DNA of 64,000 bases from Ureibacillus composti (GCA_030348875.1 JAUCEP010000002.1:4258501-4322500), one strand, 5' to 3'; positions 1-11,705 are shown, counted from the first letter of the stretch. Notes: generated by a model from the letters alone, not told the origin. Numbers and translations: made by a program.

Positions 1-1485
1 TGTGAATTTACCTTGAACTTGTGCTGATCCACGGAATGTTTCACGGTAAGATACTTGAGGAGCACCTACGTTACATTCAACTTTAAATTCACGTTTCATA
101 CGGTCAACTAAGATATCAAGGTGAAGTTCACCCATACCTGAGATGATTGTTTGACCAGTTTCTTGGTCTGTATGTGCACGGAATGTTGGATCTTCTTCTT
201 GAAGTTTTTGTAAAGCTTGTCCCATTTTGTCTTGGTCAGCTTTTGATTTTGGCTCAACAGATAAAGAGATAACTGGTTCTGGGAATTCCATAGACTCTAA
301 AATAACATGGTCTTTCTCATCACATAGAGTGTCACCAGTTGTAGTATCTTTAAGACCTACAGCAGCAGCAATATCACCAGCGAATACTTTAGAAATTTCT
401 TCACGAGAGTTTGCGTGCATTTGAAGGATACGACCTACACGTTCACGTTTACCTTTTGTTGAGTTTTGTACGTATGAACCTGATTCTAAAATACCAGAGT
501 ACACACGGAAGAATGTTAATTTACCAACGTAAGGGTCAGTCATAACTTTGAATGCAAGTGCAGCAAATGGTTCTTCATCGCTAGCATGCTTTTCAATTTC
601 TTCACCATCATCATTAACACCTTTAATTGCTTCTACATCAGTTGGTGCTGGTAGATAGTCAATTACAGCATCAAGCATTAATTGTACACCTTTGTTTTTG
701 AATGCAGTACCACAGATAACTGGGTAGAACTGTACTGATAAAGTTGCTTTACGAATAGCAGCTTTTAACTCTGGAATTGTAATTTCTTCGCCAGCGAAGT
801 ATTTTTCCATAAGTTCTTCATCAAGTTCAGCAACCGCTTCAACTAACTTTTCACGGTATTCTTCAGCTTGAGCTTTATATTCTTCTGGGATTTCCCCTTC
901 AGTAATATCAGTACCAAGATCGTTTGTATAGAAAATAGCTTTCATTTCAACTAGGTCAATGATTGCTTCGAATTGATCTTCAGCACCGATTGGAAGTTGA
1001 ATTGGGTGAGCATTTGCTTGTAAACGGTCATGTAATGTACCAACAGAATATAAGAAGTCCGCACCGATTTTATCCATTTTATTAACGAATACAATACGTG
1101 GAACTCCATAAGTTGTAGCTTGACGCCATACAGTTTCAGTTTGTGGCTCAACACCTGATTGAGCATCTAATACTGTTACTGCACCATCAAGTACACGTAA
1201 AGAACGTTCAACTTCAACTGTGAAGTCTACGTGTCCTGGTGTGTCGATGATATTAACACGATTACCTTTCCATTGAGCTGTTGTCGCAGCAGAAGTGATT
1301 GTAATACCACGTTCTTGCTCTTGCTCCATCCAGTCCATTTGAGAAGCACCTTCGTGAGTTTCACCGATTTTATGAATCTTACCAGTGTAATAAAGGATAC
1401 GCTCAGTTGTTGTTGTTTTACCAGCATCAATGTGAGCCATGATCCCAATATTACGAGTATTCTCTAGTGAGAATTCGCGTTTCAT
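1..1485 (-). CDS. fusA: Elongation factor G (partial, C-terminus outside window)
   Basis: EF-G, the GTPase that translocates tRNA and mRNA on the ribosome and helps recycle ribosomes. The frame is open from the ATG at 1485 ([12 protein letters not shown]) to the first base of the window, giving 495 of about 690 residues. The G1 loop AHIDAGKTT lies near residues 17-25, followed by DTPGH (G3) and NKMD (G4), then domains II and III. The C-terminal part of domain IV onward is off the window. An AGGAGAAA-type ribosome binding site lies just upstream. It follows rpsL and rpsG in the str operon; tuf would be expected next, beyond base 1. Confidence 0.98.
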   Translation of the reverse strand, partial: MKREFSLENTRNIGIMAHIDAGKTTTTERILYYTGKIHKIGETHEGASQMDWMEQEQERGITITSAATTAQWKGNRVNIIDTPGHVDFTVEVERSLRVLDGAVTVLDAQSGVEPQTETVWRQATTYGVPRIVFVNKMDKIGADFLYSVGTLHDRLQANAHPIQLPIGAEDQFEAIIDLVEMKAIFYTNDLGTDITEGEIPEEYKAQAEEYREKLVEAVAELDEELMEKYFAGEEITIPELKAAIRKATLSVQFYPVICGTAFKNKGVQLMLDAVIDYLPAPTDVEAIKGVNDDGEEIEKHASDEEPFAALAFKVMTDPYVGKLTFFRVYSGILESGSYVQNSTKGKRERVGRILQMHANSREEISKVFAGDIAAAVGLKDTTTGDTLCDEKDHVILESMEFPEPVISLSVEPKSKADQDKMGQALQKLQEEDPTFRAHTDQETGQTIISGMGELHLDILVDRMKREFKVECNVGAPQVSYRETFRGSAQVQGKFT

Positions 1486-1675
1486 AGGGGATTTCTCCTT
1501 CCGTATTGGGTATATACTATATATTGTAATCTTACGACGAGGTGCATCAAAGAGTTATTCTCTGATAATTGAATGCCCCAATTAATAAATATGTGCTATG
1601 CGCAATCACACCATTCATCATTTTTGACATTCGTCGGAGAAAAAACCATATTCTGTTTTCACAGATACATTTAAG

Positions 1676-1702
1676 CTACGTGCCAGAAACTCTAGCACGT
1701 AG
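1676..1702 (-). other. Hairpin in rpsG-fusA gap
   Basis: An 8-bp perfect inverted repeat (CTACGTGC / GCACGTAG, 11-nt loop) lies 10 bases after the rpsG stop codon. No T-run follows on the minus strand, so it does not look like an intrinsic terminator. A processing or mRNA-stability element inside the str operon is possible. The rest of the 226-bp gap shows nothing else. Confidence 0.4.
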
Positions 1703-1711
1703 TCAAATAAA

Positions 1712-2182
1712 TTACCAACGGTAGTGAGCAAATGCTTTATTTGCTTCTGCCATTTTATGCATATCTTCACGTTTCTTAACTGAAGCACCAGTGTTGTTAG
1801 ATGCATCAAGAATTTCGTTAGCTAAACGTTCTTCCATAGTTTTTTCACCACGAAGACGAGAGTAGTTAACTAAATAACGAAGACCTAAAGTGATACGGCG
1901 TTCTGGACGTACTTCAACTGGTACTTGGTAGTTAGAACCACCAACACGGCGAGCACGCACTTCAAGAACTGGCATAACGTTATTTAATGCAGCTTCAAAT
2001 ACTTCTAGAGGTTCATTACCTGAACGTTCTTTAACAAGTTCGAACGCACCATATAAGATCTTTTGAGAAGTACCTTTTTTACCATCAACCATCATTTTAT
2101 TAATTAAACGAGTTACTAGTTTTGAATTATAAATTGGATCTGGTAACACGTCACGTTTGGAAACAGGACCTTTACGAGGCAT
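1712..2182 (-). CDS. rpsG: 30S ribosomal protein S7
   Basis: S7, a primary 16S rRNA-binding protein of the 30S head that organises assembly and lines the E site. The product is 156 residues, [11 protein letters not shown] to AFAHYRW, the usual bacterial length. A longer frame starts at 2200, but its extra six codons overlap the AAAGGAGG ribosome binding site at about 2190-2197, so the ATG at 2182 is the start. It sits between rpsL and fusA in the str operon. In other bacteria S7 can autoregulate this operon, but no matching element was identified here. Confidence 0.98.
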   Translation of the reverse strand: MPRKGPVSKRDVLPDPIYNSKLVTRLINKMMVDGKKGTSQKILYGAFELVKERSGNEPLEVFEAALNNVMPVLEVRARRVGGSNYQVPVEVRPERRITLGLRYLVNYSRLRGEKTMEERLANEILDASNNTGASVKKREDMHKMAEANKAFAHYRW

Positions 2183-2252
2183 GTGTTTTCCTCCTTTCAA
2201 CTAATTATATATTTTAGAGTTATATCGATTTGCTAGCTAAATCAAAATTAAA

Positions 2253-2672
2253 TTATTTTTTTTCTTTTGGACGTTTTGTACCGTATAAAGAACGTGATTG
2301 CATACGACCGTTAACACCAGCTGTATCAAGAGCACCACGTACGATATGGTAACGTACCCCTGGTAAGTCTTTTACACGTCCACCGCGAATTAATACTACG
2401 CTGTGTTCTTGTAAGTTGTGTCCTTCACCAGGAATGTAAGCTGTAACTTCGATTTGGTTAGTTAAGCGTACACGAGCATATTTACGTAACGCTGAGTTTG
2501 GTTTTTTAGGTGTCATAGTACCTACACGAGTACATACACCACGTTTTTGTGGAGAGTTAACATTTGTTAAAGATTTTTTGAAACTGTTATACCCTCTGTT
2601 TAACGCAGGTGAATTTGATTTCGTGCTTTTTGATTTACGAGGCTTACGTACCAATTGGTTAATTGTAGGCAT
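2253..2672 (-). CDS. rpsL: 30S ribosomal protein S12
   Basis: S12 is a 30S protein at the decoding centre that monitors codon-anticodon pairing. It has 139 residues, starts [10 protein letters not shown] and ends in a basic KRPKEKK tail. The [11 protein letters not shown] and [13 protein letters not shown] segments that hold the lysines altered in classical streptomycin-resistant mutants are both wild type. The ATG at 2672 is preceded by GAGGAGGAAAAT. It is second in the str operon after rplGB; residues 10-30 differ from B. subtilis, as is common in this region. Confidence 0.98.
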   Translation of the reverse strand: MPTINQLVRKPRKSKSTKSNSPALNRGYNSFKKSLTNVNSPQKRGVCTRVGTMTPKKPNSALRKYARVRLTNQIEVTAYIPGEGHNLQEHSVVLIRGGRVKDLPGVRYHIVRGALDTAGVNGRMQSRSLYGTKRPKEKK

Positions 2673-2773
2673 CGGATTTTCCTCCTCTCATCTATTCAAT
2701 GTTAATCCACACATCCAGGTGGTTCATTTTTAGGGTAAAAACAAAGTCTTTGTGTTTCTAAACACAAAAACTA

Positions 2774-3022
2774 CTATGCAGTAATTGCTACAACCGCAGC
2801 TCCAACTTGTATACCACAAGCTTTTCCAAGTTCTTTTTTTGACTCAACGAGGCAAACTGGTACGCCGATTTCTTTTGCAAGAACTACTACTTGATCGGTT
2901 ACCCAATTGTCTGCATCAAGTGCTACAAAAAGTTCAGTTACTTGACCAGCACGCATTGCTTTTACTGCTTGCTTTGTACCTATGATTGTTTTACTAGCCT
3001 GTTTTACTTTATCATAAGACAT
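2774..3022 (-). CDS. rplGB: L7Ae-family K-turn RNA-binding protein (YbxF)
   Basis: A small ribosome-associated protein of the L7Ae/L30e/S12e family that binds kink-turn RNA. It has 82 residues, starts [12 protein letters not shown] and carries the family's C-terminal [15 protein letters not shown] segment. The ATG at 3028 lies only two bases from GGAGG, whereas the ATG at 3022 has 8-nt spacing and gives exactly the B. subtilis YbxF length, so 3022 is chosen. It is the first gene after the str-operon promoter at 3068-3096. Its precise role on the ribosome is unsettled in the family. Confidence 0.93.
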   Translation of the reverse strand: MSYDKVKQASKTIIGTKQAVKAMRAGQVTELFVALDADNWVTDQVVVLAKEIGVPVCLVESKKELGKACGIQVGAAVVAITA

Positions 3023-3067
3023 TTTCATATCCTCCGAAGTACAGACAGTTAACTATCAACCTTAAGT

Positions 3068-3096
3068 ATATTAACATTACAAGCTTGAACTGTCAA
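3068..3096 (-). promoter_or_regulatory. Sigma-A promoter of the str operon (rplGB-rpsL-rpsG-fusA)
   Basis: On the minus strand TTGACA (3091-3096) is followed by exactly 17 bp and TAATAT (3068-3073), a near-consensus sigma-A promoter, about 45 bp upstream of the rplGB start. It allows this operon to be transcribed separately from rpoBC. Confidence 0.85.
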
Positions 3097-3112
3097 ATAT
3101 TTTTTATAGATT

Positions 3113-3136
3113 CGCGGAGAGAAAATTCTCTCCACG
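3113..3136 (-). terminator. Hairpin after rpoC (candidate terminator)
   Basis: A GC-rich inverted repeat (GGAGAGAA / TTCTCTCC flanked by CG/CG) starts eight bases past the rpoC stop. The minus-strand T-run is poor, while on the plus strand it is followed by TCTTTTTTATT. It is either a weak terminator or a 3'-end processing signal separating rpoBC from the str promoter. Confidence 0.5.
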
Positions 3137-3143
3137 ATCTTTT

Positions 3144-6100
3144 TTATTCAGCTGAAGATAGTTCTCCAGCAAGTTCTAGGTCATCTTCATGAATACGAAT
3201 TTGTCGATAACGTTGCATACCTGTACCAGCTGGAACAAGCTTCCCGATAATTACGTTTTCTTTTAGACCAAGAAGTTCATCACGCTTACCTTTAATTGCA
3301 GCATCTGTTAACACACGAGTTGTTTCTTGGAATGATGCTGCAGATAAGAATGATTCTGTTTCAAGAGATGCTTTTGTAATACCAAGAATTACAGGGCGAC
3401 ATGTCGCAGGAATTTTTCCATTTGTAATTGCTTCTTTGTTTGCTTCAGTGAATTGGTGAATATCAAGTAATGAACCTGGTAATAATTCTGTATCCCCAGC
3501 TTCAATAACTCGAACTTTACGAAGCATCTGGCGTACCATTACCTCGATATGCTTATCGCCAATTTCTACCCCTTGCATACGATATACTTTTTGCACTTCT
3601 TTTAATAAATACTCTTGAACCGTAGAAACGTCTTTTACTTTTAGTAATTGTTTCGGATCAATTGAACCTTCAGATAAAATTTGACCAGGTACAATAGAAT
3701 CACCTTTTGCTACTTTTAAGCGAGCATTATAAGGTGCTTGGTATTTACGAGTTTCAATTTCGCCTTGAATTGTAACTTCTTTTAAGCCTTCACGAATTTC
3801 GTCAATTTCAGAAACCGTACCAGTGATCTCAGAAATCACCGCTTGCCCTTTCGGATTACGGGCTTCAAAAATCTCTTGGATACGTGGAAGACCTTGAGTG
3901 ATATCGTTCCCTGCAACCCCACCAGTATGGAATGTACGCATTGTTAATTGTGTACCAGGTTCTCCGATTGATTGGGCAGCAATAATACCAACAGCTTCCC
4001 CAACTTCAACTTCTTCACCTGTTGCTAAGTTGATACCATAACATTTTTTACATACACCATGTTTTGTATTACATGTGAATGCAGAACGAATTGTCACTTC
4101 AGTAATGCCCGCATCAATAATTTCACGAGATTTATCTTGTGTGATTAGCTCGTCACGAGCAACAATAACTTCGCCTGTTTCTGGATGACGAATTGTTTTC
4201 TTCGCATGACGTCCCTCAATACGTTCATCTAAACCTTCAATAATTTCTGTACCTTCCATCAAGGCACCAATTGTTAAGCCACGGTCAGTACCACAGTCGT
4301 CTTCGCGTACAATTACGTCTTGAGCAACGTCTACTAAACGACGAGTTAAATAACCTGAGTCAGCTGTTTTAAGGGCTGTATCGGCAAGACCTTTACGAGC
4401 ACCATGTGTAGAGATGAAGTATTCCAATACAGTTAAACCTTCACGGAAGGAAGACTTGATTGGAAGTTCGATAATACGTCCGGCCGGGTTGGCCATCAAT
4501 CCACGCATACCTGCAAGCTGAGTGAAGTTTGATGCGTTACCACGGGCACCTGAATCACTCATCATGAAGATTGGATTTGTATCTGGTAAAGAGTCCATCA
4601 GTTTTCCTTGGATATCATCTTTCGCAGCAGACCAACTTGAAATAACGCGGTCATAACGTTCTTCTTCCGTAATTAAACCACGACGGAATTGAACCATGAC
4701 TTTATCTACTTTTTTCTGTGCTTCTTCTAGAATTTCATTCTTTTCTGGTAATACAACGATATCTGAAATCGCAACAGTAATACCTGCTTTAGTTGAATAT
4801 TTAAATCCTAAGTCTTTCATTCGGTCAAGCATTTTAGAAGTTTCAGTAATGTGGAAACGTTTGAATACTTCTGCAATGATGTTACCTAAGAATTTCTTGC
4901 GGAATGGACTAATAGTCGGGATCGATTTAAAGTGTTTTTTCAATACTGCTTGTCGTTGAACTTCAACTTTTTCAGCATCAGATAATTCACTATATCCAGC
5001 ACTAGCTTCAACTTCTGCTAATAGTTCATCATCAATTGTTAAATTGATGAAGTACTGATCAGGTGTTTTTTGTTCTAGATTTTTTGATGTTGGCTCATTA
5101 ATGTAAGGGAATGATTCAGGCAGAATTTCGTTGAATATTACCTTCCCTACCGTTGTTACTAAGAACATTTTATTTTGTTCTTCTGTAAATGTTTGGTTGT
5201 TTAATGAACCTGCTTTAATTGCAATACGTGTGTGTAAGTGTACTTGACCATTTTGGTATGCAAGTAATACTTCATCACGTCCGTAGAAGATAGCCCCTTC
5301 ACCACGTGCTCCTTCGCGTTCAAGTGTTAAGTAATAGTTACCTAATACCATATCCTGAGAAGGTGTTACTACCGGTTTACCATCTTTTGGATTCAAGATG
5401 TTTTGAGCAGCTAACATTAGTAAACGCGCTTCAGCTTGCGCTTCTGCAGAAAGTGGAACGTGTACCGCCATTTGGTCACCATCGAAGTCAGCGTTATAAG
5501 CTGTACATACTAATGGGTGAAGACGAATTGCACGGCCTTCAACTAATGTTGGCTCAAAGGCTTGAATACCAAGTCTGTGTAGAGTCGGTGCACGGTTAAG
5601 TAAAACTGGGTGCTCACGAATTACATCTTCTAAAACGTCCCAAACTTCATTGTGTAAACGTTCGATTTTACGTTTCGCACTCTTAATGTTATGAGCAAGA
5701 CCGCGTTCTACAAGTTCTTTCATAACGAAAGGCTTGAATAACTCAATCGCCATTTCTTTCGGAAGTCCACATTGGTACATTTTTAAGTTTGGACCTACTA
5801 CGATAACTGAACGACCAGAGTAGTCAACACGTTTACCTAATAAGTTTTGGCGGAAACGACCTTGTTTCCCTTTTAACATATGTGAAAGGGATTTTAATGG
5901 ACGATTACCTGGACCAGTAACTGGACGACCACGACGACCGTTATCAATTAATGCATCCACTGCTTCTTGTAACATACGTTTTTCATTTTGAACGATGATG
6001 CTTGGAGCACCAAGGTCTAGTAAACGTTTTAAACGGTTGTTACGGTTGATAACTCGACGATATAAATCGTTTAAATCAGAAGTCGCAAAACGCCCACCAT

Positions 6101-6833
6101 CTAATTGCACCATTGGACGTAATTCTGGTGGGATAACAGGTAGCACATCTAAAATCATCCATTCTGGTTTGTTACCAGAGTTACGGAATGACTCGATTAC
6201 TTCTAGACGTTTAATCGCACGTGTACGACGTTGACCTTGAGCCGTTTTCAACTCTTCTTTTAACATTGTTGTTTCTTCTTCAAGATCTATTTGTTCAAGA
6301 AGTTTTTTAATAGCTTCTGCTCCCATTGCAGCATCGAAACTATTACCAAATTTTTCACGATATGCACGGTATTCTTTTTCAGAAAGAAGTTGTTTCTTCT
6401 CTAGATTTGTACCAGCTGAATCGATGACTACATAAGAAGCAAAGTAGATTACTTCTTCAAGCGCACGAGGTGACATATCAAGAATTAGCCCCATACGACT
6501 TGGAATTCCTTTGAAATACCAAATGTGTGATACAGGTGCTGCTAATTCAATGTGACCCATACGTTCACGACGAACTTTTGCACGAGTAACTTCAACACCA
6601 CAGCGGTCACAAACAACACCTTTATAACGGACACGTTTGTATTTACCACAGTGACATTCCCAGTCTTTCGTTGGACCAAAAATTCGTTCACAGAAAAGAC
6701 CATCTTTTTCTGGTTTTAATGTACGGTAGTTAATTGTTTCTGGCTTTTTAACCTCACCATAAGACCATGAACGGATTTTATCAGGTGATGCTAAACCAAT
6801 TTTCATATACTCAAATTCATTAACGTCTATCAA
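3144..6833 (-). CDS. rpoC: DNA-directed RNA polymerase subunit beta'
   Basis: The largest catalytic subunit of RNA polymerase, forming the clamp and the Mg2+-chelating active site. It has 1229 residues. The N-terminal zinc site (C60, C62, C75, C78) and the universal [11 protein letters not shown] active-site motif (about 447-457) are present, as is the second zinc site (CGTDRG, then [11 protein letters not shown]). The start is a TTG at 6833 with GGGAGG 8 nt upstream, giving IDVNEFEYM as in other Bacillales. It is about 30 residues longer than B. subtilis RpoC (1199), mainly from an acidic/helical stretch around residues 600-650 ([20 protein letters not shown]) ahead of the conserved [10 protein letters not shown]. 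It is cotranscribed with rpoB. Confidence 0.99.
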   Translation of the reverse strand: MIDVNEFEYMKIGLASPDKIRSWSYGEVKKPETINYRTLKPEKDGLFCERIFGPTKDWECHCGKYKRVRYKGVVCDRCGVEVTRAKVRRERMGHIELAAPVSHIWYFKGIPSRMGLILDMSPRALEEVIYFASYVVIDSAGTNLEKKQLLSEKEYRAYREKFGNSFDAAMGAEAIKKLLEQIDLEEETTMLKEELKTAQGQRRTRAIKRLEVIESFRNSGNKPEWMILDVLPVIPPELRPMVQLDGGRFATSDLNDLYRRVINRNNRLKRLLDLGAPSIIVQNEKRMLQEAVDALIDNGRRGRPVTGPGNRPLKSLSHMLKGKQGRFRQNLLGKRVDYSGRSVIVVGPNLKMYQCGLPKEMAIELFKPFVMKELVERGLAHNIKSAKRKIERLHNEVWDVLEDVIREHPVLLNRAPTLHRLGIQAFEPTLVEGRAIRLHPLVCTAYNADFDGDQMAVHVPLSAEAQAEARLLMLAAQNILNPKDGKPVVTPSQDMVLGNYYLTLEREGARGEGAIFYGRDEVLLAYQNGQVHLHTRIAIKAGSLNNQTFTEEQNKMFLVTTVGKVIFNEILPESFPYINEPTSKNLEQKTPDQYFINLTIDDELLAEVEASAGYSELSDAEKVEVQRQAVLKKHFKSIPTISPFRKKFLGNIIAEVFKRFHITETSKMLDRMKDLGFKYSTKAGITVAISDIVVLPEKNEILEEAQKKVDKVMVQFRRGLITEEERYDRVISSWSAAKDDIQGKLMDSLPDTNPIFMMSDSGARGNASNFTQLAGMRGLMANPAGRIIELPIKSSFREGLTVLEYFISTHGARKGLADTALKTADSGYLTRRLVDVAQDVIVREDDCGTDRGLTIGALMEGTEIIEGLDERIEGRHAKKTIRHPETGEVIVARDELITQDKSREIIDAGITEVTIRSAFTCNTKHGVCKKCYGINLATGEEVEVGEAVGIIAAQSIGEPGTQLTMRTFHTGGVAGNDITQGLPRIQEIFEARNPKGQAVISEITGTVSEIDEIREGLKEVTIQGEIETRKYQAPYNARLKVAKGDSIVPGQILSEGSIDPKQLLKVKDVSTVQEYLLKEVQKVYRMQGVEIGDKHIEVMVRQMLRKVRVIEAGDTELLPGSLLDIHQFTEANKEAITNGKIPATCRPVILGITKASLETESFLSAASFQETTRVLTDAAIKGKRDELLGLKENVIIGKLVPAGTGMQRYRQIRIHEDDLELAGELSSAE

Positions 6834-6910
6834 GGAGCCTACCTCCCTTTAGTATAAGTCCTTTATCGACTTTTCGAAGCTCGACTTTTCATTGCAAATA
6901 TTTATATATA

Positions 6911-6945
6911 ACGAACTGGCAGGCGCAAATGTCCTGCCCGTTCGT
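6911..6945 (-). other. Strong hairpin between rpoB and rpoC
   Basis: ACGAACTGGCAGG and CCTGCCCGTTCGT form a 13-bp stem with one mismatch and a 9-nt loop, filling the rpoB-rpoC gap. On the minus strand it is followed by TATATATAAATATTT, which is not a strong T-run. It could attenuate, process or stabilise the rpoBC message. Confidence 0.7.
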
Positions 6946-6953
6946 ATTAAAAC

Positions 6954-9900
6954 CTACTCAAGCGTTTCTACTGCTTCTTCTTCTTTATCAGCTGCTGGTA
7001 AGATGTTTAATGCATCTGTTGGTTGAAGTTCATCTTCATCATCAATATCACGAAGTTCAACTTCTTCATCGTTTACAGTTAGCATTTTCACATCTAACCC
7101 TAGTGATTGAAGTTCTTTAATTAATACTTTAAATGATTCAGGTACACCTGGTTCTGGTACACTTTCACCTTTTACAATTGCTTCATAAGTTTTCACACGT
7201 CCAACAACATCATCTGATTTAATTGTCAGAATTTCTTGAAGTGTATATGCAGCACCATAAGCTTCAAGTGCCCATACCTCCATCTCACCGAAACGTTGAC
7301 CACCAAATTGTGCTTTACCACCAAGTGGCTGTTGAGTTACAAGAGAATATGGTCCAGTTGAACGAGCATGAAGTTTATCATCAACCATGTGTGCTAATTT
7401 GATCATGTACATGATCCCAACAGAAACACGGTTATCAAATGGTTCTCCAGAGCGTCCATCATAAAGAATTGTTTTACCGTCACGGTTCATACCTGCTTCT
7501 TCCATCGTTTCCCAAACATCTTCCTCGTTTGCTCCATCAAATACAGGACTTGCCATGTGAAGTCCTAGATAGCGAGCAGCCATTCCTAAGTGAAGCTCTA
7601 AAACTTGTCCGATGTTCATACGTGATGGTACCCCAAGTGGGTTTAACATGATGTCAACAGGTGTTCCGTCTGGCATAAATGGCATATCTTCTTCAGGTAA
7701 TATACGAGAGATTACCCCTTTGTTACCGTGACGTCCGGCCATTTTGTCCCCAACGCGAATTTTACGTTTTTGAACAATATAAACACGTACTAATTGGTTA
7801 ACTCCAGGTGGTAATTCGTCGCCATCTTCACGGTTAAAGACTTTTACATCAAGAACAATTCCGCCTGCACCATGAGGTACACGTAAAGAAGTATCGCGAA
7901 CTTCACGAGCCTTTTCACCGAAGATTGCATGTAATAATCTTTCTTCAGCTGTTAACTCAGTAACTCCTTTAGGTGTAACTTTCCCTACTAGGATATCGCC
8001 ATCGCGAACTTCAGCACCAATACGGATAATACCGCGGTCATCCAAGTTGCGAAGTGCATCTTCACCAACATTTGGAATGTCGCGAGTAATTTCTTCAGGT
8101 CCTAATTTTGTATCACGAGACTCAGATTCGTATTCTTCAATGTGAACAGATGTATATACATCATCTTTAACAAGACGTTCATTCATGATAACAGCATCTT
8201 CATAGTTGAAACCTTCCCATGTCATGAAGGCAACTAAAACGTTACGTCCTAGTCCTAATTCGCCTTTTTCCATAGAAGGACCATCAGCTAAGATATCTTT
8301 CGGTTTAACACGATCCCCAACTTTTACAATTGGACGTTGGTTAATAGAAGTACCGTGGTTAGAACGAGTGAATTTTTGAAGTTTATACTTAACTAATTCA
8401 CCTTTAACTTCTTTACCATCGATTTCTTCAATACGACGAACTTGAATTGTACGAGCTTCTACATGCTCAACAATACCATGATATTTATTAACTACTGCAG
8501 CACCTGAATCACGAGCATTTACGTGTTCCATACCTGTACCAACAAATGGCGCTTCAGGATTTAATAAAGGAACAGCTTGACGTTGCATGTTCGCACCCAT
8601 TAACGCACGGTTAGAGTCATCGTTCTCTAAGAACGGGATACATGCCGTCGCAGCAGATACTACTTGTTTTGGAGATACGTCCATATAGTCAATACGTTCT
8701 TTCTTAAATACTGTATTGTCCCCACGGAAACGACCTAAAACTTCATCTTTTGCAAATGAACCATCGGGATTTAAAATGGAGTTCGCTTGAGCTACAACGT
8801 AGTTATCTTCTTCGTCTGCTGTTAAGTAGTCAATTTGCGCTGTTACTTGACCCGTTTCAGGATCAACTTTACGATAAGGAGTTTCAATAAACCCAAATTT
8901 GTTCACTTTCGCATAAGATGAAAGTGAGTTAATTAATCCAATGTTTGGACCCTCTGGCGTTTCAATCGGACACATACGACCATAGTGAGAGTAGTGAACG
9001 TCACGTACTTCCATACCTGCGCGTTCTCGAGTTAATCCACCAGGCCCTAATGCAGAAAGACGACGTTTATGAGTTAACTCTGCAAGTGGGTTAGTTTGAT
9101 CCATGAATTGCGATAATTGAGAGCTACCAAAGAACTCTTTAATTGAAGCAATTACAGGGCGAATATTAATTAATTGTTGTGGTACGATCGATGCAGTGTC
9201 GTTGATTGACATACGTTCACGTACTACACGTTCCATACGAGATAACCCAATACGGAATTGGTTTTGCAATAACTCACCAACCGAACGTAAACGACGGTTA
9301 CCTAAATGGTCAATATCATCAGTATTTCCCACTCCATGTAGTAAGTTAAAGAAGTAAGACATTGAAGCAATAATGTCTGATGGTGTTAGACTCTTAACTT
9401 CTTCCTCTACATAAGCATTAGAAATAACGTTTATTTCTTTTTGTGCTTCATCGTTTGGTGCAAAAATCTTAACTGATTGAATCGTTACATCATCTTCTAG
9501 TACTCCACCAACTTGTGATAATGTACGGAAGCCGATACCGTTTTCTAAATAAGGAATTAATTTATCTAGAGTTCGACGATCAAGCATTTTTCCTTTTTCA
9601 ACCAAAATTTCTCCTGTTTCTGGATCCACAAGTGTTTCAGCAACAGTTTGGTTAAACAAACGATTTTTAATATGAAGCTTTTTATTCATTTTATAGCGCC
9701 CTACATCAGCTAAATCATATCTTTTCGCATCAAAGAAACGAGAGTATAATAAGCTTTTTGCGCTTTCAACTGTTGGTGGTTCACCCGGACGAAGACGCTC
9801 ATAAATTTCTAACAGTGCCTTTTCAGTACTATCAGTATTATCTTTTTCAAGCGTATTTCGTAGGTATTCGTTATCACCAAGGATATCAATAATTTCTGAA

Positions 9901-10511
9901 TCTGAACCAAATCCTAATGCGCGCAACAGTACTGTTGCAGGTAGTTTACGAGTACGATCAATTCGTACATATACTACGTCTTTAGCATCCGTTTCATATT
10001 CTAACCATGCACCACGGTTCGGAATAACTGTAGCGCCGAAACCTTTTTTACCGTTTTTATCGGTTTTATCATGGAAATAAACACTTGGAGAACGAACTAA
10101 TTGTGAAACGATAACACGTTCAGCACCATTAATTACAAATGTGCCTGTTTCTGTCATTAATGGGAAGTCACCCATAAAGACGTCTTGCTCTTTCACTTCG
10201 TCTGTTTCCTTGTTGTGAAGACGTACTTTTACACGCAATGGTGCAGCATAGGTAACGTCACGTTCTTTACATTCATCGACATCATACTTTGGCTCACCTA
10301 AACTATAGTCGACAAACTCAAGTGAAAGATTACCTGTAAAATCTTCGATTGGAGAAATGTCGTGGAACATTTCACGCAATCCTTCTTCCAGGAACCACTC
10401 ATAAGATGCTGTTTGAATTTCGATTAAATTCGGAAGTTCCAGCACCTCTTTAATACGCGCAAAACTTCTACGCTGGCGGTGTTGTCCGTACTGAACTAGT
10501 TGACCTGTCAA
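6954..10511 (-). CDS. rpoB: DNA-directed RNA polymerase subunit beta
   Basis: The second catalytic subunit of RNA polymerase. The product is 1185 residues beginning [18 protein letters not shown] frame-compatible GTG at 10520 directly abuts the GAGGGG ribosome binding site, but the TTG at 10511 lies 8 nt from it and matches the B. subtilis N-terminus, so it is preferred. The rifampicin region (about 460-495: [20 protein letters not shown]) has the wild-type residues of sensitive strains. [10 protein letters not shown] and the C-terminal clamp contacts are intact. The acidic tail is short and variable, as usual. It is expressed from the promoter at 10711-10739 through a roughly 190-nt leader. 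Confidence 0.99.
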   Translation of the reverse strand: MTGQLVQYGQHRQRRSFARIKEVLELPNLIEIQTASYEWFLEEGLREMFHDISPIEDFTGNLSLEFVDYSLGEPKYDVDECKERDVTYAAPLRVKVRLHNKETDEVKEQDVFMGDFPLMTETGTFVINGAERVIVSQLVRSPSVYFHDKTDKNGKKGFGATVIPNRGAWLEYETDAKDVVYVRIDRTRKLPATVLLRALGFGSDSEIIDILGDNEYLRNTLEKDNTDSTEKALLEIYERLRPGEPPTVESAKSLLYSRFFDAKRYDLADVGRYKMNKKLHIKNRLFNQTVAETLVDPETGEILVEKGKMLDRRTLDKLIPYLENGIGFRTLSQVGGVLEDDVTIQSVKIFAPNDEAQKEINVISNAYVEEEVKSLTPSDIIASMSYFFNLLHGVGNTDDIDHLGNRRLRSVGELLQNQFRIGLSRMERVVRERMSINDTASIVPQQLINIRPVIASIKEFFGSSQLSQFMDQTNPLAELTHKRRLSALGPGGLTRERAGMEVRDVHYSHYGRMCPIETPEGPNIGLINSLSSYAKVNKFGFIETPYRKVDPETGQVTAQIDYLTADEEDNYVVAQANSILNPDGSFAKDEVLGRFRGDNTVFKKERIDYMDVSPKQVVSAATACIPFLENDDSNRALMGANMQRQAVPLLNPEAPFVGTGMEHVNARDSGAAVVNKYHGIVEHVEARTIQVRRIEEIDGKEVKGELVKYKLQKFTRSNHGTSINQRPIVKVGDRVKPKDILADGPSMEKGELGLGRNVLVAFMTWEGFNYEDAVIMNERLVKDDVYTSVHIEEYESESRDTKLGPEEITRDIPNVGEDALRNLDDRGIIRIGAEVRDGDILVGKVTPKGVTELTAEERLLHAIFGEKAREVRDTSLRVPHGAGGIVLDVKVFNREDGDELPPGVNQLVRVYIVQKRKIRVGDKMAGRHGNKGVISRILPEEDMPFMPDGTPVDIMLNPLGVPSRMNIGQVLELHLGMAARYLGLHMASPVFDGANEEDVWETMEEAGMNRDGKTILYDGRSGEPFDNRVSVGIMYMIKLAHMVDDKLHARSTGPYSLVTQQPLGGKAQFGGQRFGEMEVWALEAYGAAYTLQEILTIKSDDVVGRVKTYEAIVKGESVPEPGVPESFKVLIKELQSLGLDVKMLTVNDEEVELRDIDDEDELQPTDALNILPAADKEEEAVETLE

Positions 10512-10592
10512 CTCATTCACCCCTCATTAAAGCGATTATAGGTCTTTCCAAAATCATATAAATGGTGTATGATTTCGAAAGATAAAAAGAAA

Positions 10593-10620
10593 ACGAGACT
10601 TTTCTAAAATCCCATTCTCG
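10593..10620 (-). terminator. Weak attenuator-like hairpin in the rpoB leader
   Basis: On the minus strand CGAGA and TCTCG (5 bp) are followed directly by TTTTCTTTTT. The stem is short, so this may only be a partial or conditional terminator; the T-rich tail is what draws attention. Confidence 0.3.
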
Positions 10621-10638
10621 GTTAAACTAAACTTATCC

Positions 10639-10691
10639 GTGGTAAGTATACCCACTTAAAGTGAGTTGCATACAAATGGGCATACTCCCAC
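10639..10691 (-). promoter_or_regulatory. Imperfect long hairpin at the 5' end of the rpoB leader
   Basis: Bases 10639-10654 and 10677-10691 pair over about 15 bp with one bulged base, around a 22-nt loop. It begins about 13 nt after the predicted transcription start of the rpoB promoter. No T-run follows, so it is a leader structure rather than a terminator. Function unknown. Confidence 0.6.
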
Positions 10692-10710
10692 AAAATAATA
10701 ATTTTGCATT

Positions 10711-10739
10711 TTATTATGTTATCATAGCAAATTTGTCAA
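10711..10739 (-). promoter_or_regulatory. Sigma-A promoter of rpoB-rpoC
   Basis: Minus-strand TTGACA (10734-10739), 17-bp spacer and TAATAA (10711-10716). It lies in the 440-bp gap between the RsmC-like gene and rpoB, and gives rpoBC its own promoter in addition to any readthrough from the L10 operon. The remainder of the gap toward the methyltransferase gene is AT-rich with no recognisable gene. Confidence 0.8.
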
Positions 10740-10951
10740 GTCAATAATCTACAATTAATCAATTACAATTCAATGTAATTGTGTCTATAATTTGAATTTA
10801 TTCCGTGTATTATTAACACTCTTTAAAATCTAAACTATCGGACAGAGATTAAAACTTAACACCATTTCTTGCGACTAGTAGTTTCAGAAGCAGAATATGG
10901 CTTGATATTGTCTCAAGTTCTTCCTTAGCGATCACTGTATCAGTAGAAATT

Positions 10952-11554
10952 TTATTTTTTCCCTCTAATAATCCAATAACCCTTTTTCTTCTCGACAATC
11001 TCAACTTCCGAAAACATCTCTTCTAAACGACTAACTGTAGACGGAGCTCCCTGTTTCTTTTGAATCACAACCCACAGTTCTCCACCTTCTAACAACCTGT
11101 CATAAGCACCTTCATAGAATCTAAAAATCGTTTCTTTTCCAGCACGTATTGGTGGATTTGTTAAAACTGCAGCCACTTGTAGTTGTTCATCAACAGCAGC
11201 TATACCATCACTTTGAAATATTCGTACATTTTGAATTCCGTTTAGATTTGCATTTTTTTGCGCTAATGCGATCGCACGTTCATTAATATCCATCATGTAA
11301 ACCGTTCGATCTGGATTTTTTTTCGCAATCGCCAATCCAATCGGTCCGTATCCACAACCAATATCTACTACTGCACCATCAATTTGCGGCATTTCAAATG
11401 AGTCAATTAAAACACGGGATCCAAAATCTACTTCGCTTTTACTAAATACACCGGCATCCGTTTCAAATAAAAATGAATGGCCTAGTAATGTAAATTTCCA
11501 TTGACGCGGTTTACTTTCAGTTTGAGGTTTACTTGAGTAATAATGTTCAGACAT
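10952..11554 (-). CDS. RsmC-like class I SAM-dependent methyltransferase (YbxB)
   Basis: A 200-residue methyltransferase of the RsmC/RlmG type, presumed to modify a guanine-N2 in rRNA. The SAM-binding motif I (VDIGCGYGPIGLA) and the catalytic NPPI motif of N-methyltransferases (TNPPIRAGK) are clear. The ATG at 11554 is chosen because the upstream TTG at 11569 overlaps the GGAGGG ribosome binding site. Position between rplL and rpoB is the same as ybxB in B. subtilis. The rplL terminator at 11579-11606 lies immediately upstream, so expression probably depends on readthrough or a weak local promoter. The exact target nucleotide cannot be told from sequence. Confidence 0.9.
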   Translation of the reverse strand: MSEHYYSSKPQTESKPRQWKFTLLGHSFLFETDAGVFSKSEVDFGSRVLIDSFEMPQIDGAVVDIGCGYGPIGLAIAKKNPDRTVYMMDINERAIALAQKNANLNGIQNVRIFQSDGIAAVDEQLQVAAVLTNPPIRAGKETIFRFYEGAYDRLLEGGELWVVIQKKQGAPSTVSRLEEMFSEVEIVEKKKGYWIIRGKK

Positions 11555-11578
11555 GAATGCCCTCCTCAAGGAAAATAA

Positions 11579-11606
11579 GAAAGCCCGTCAAAATAGACGA
11601 GCTTTC
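11579..11606 (-). terminator. Intrinsic terminator of the rplJL operon
   Basis: An 11-bp stem including one G-U pair (GAAAGCTCGTC / GACGGGCTTTC, 6-nt loop) followed by TTATTTTCC on the minus strand. The 99 bases between it and rplL contain a further long-range GGCTGT/ACAGCC pairing. Confidence 0.75.
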
Positions 11607-11705
11607 AGGCTGTGTTAACAAATGCTTGATCCGTGCACTCGCTTTTAAAACAAGTACTCGACTGTCAAAGAGATATGTTGCGACAGCCATTTTTTATTTA
11701 AGAAA

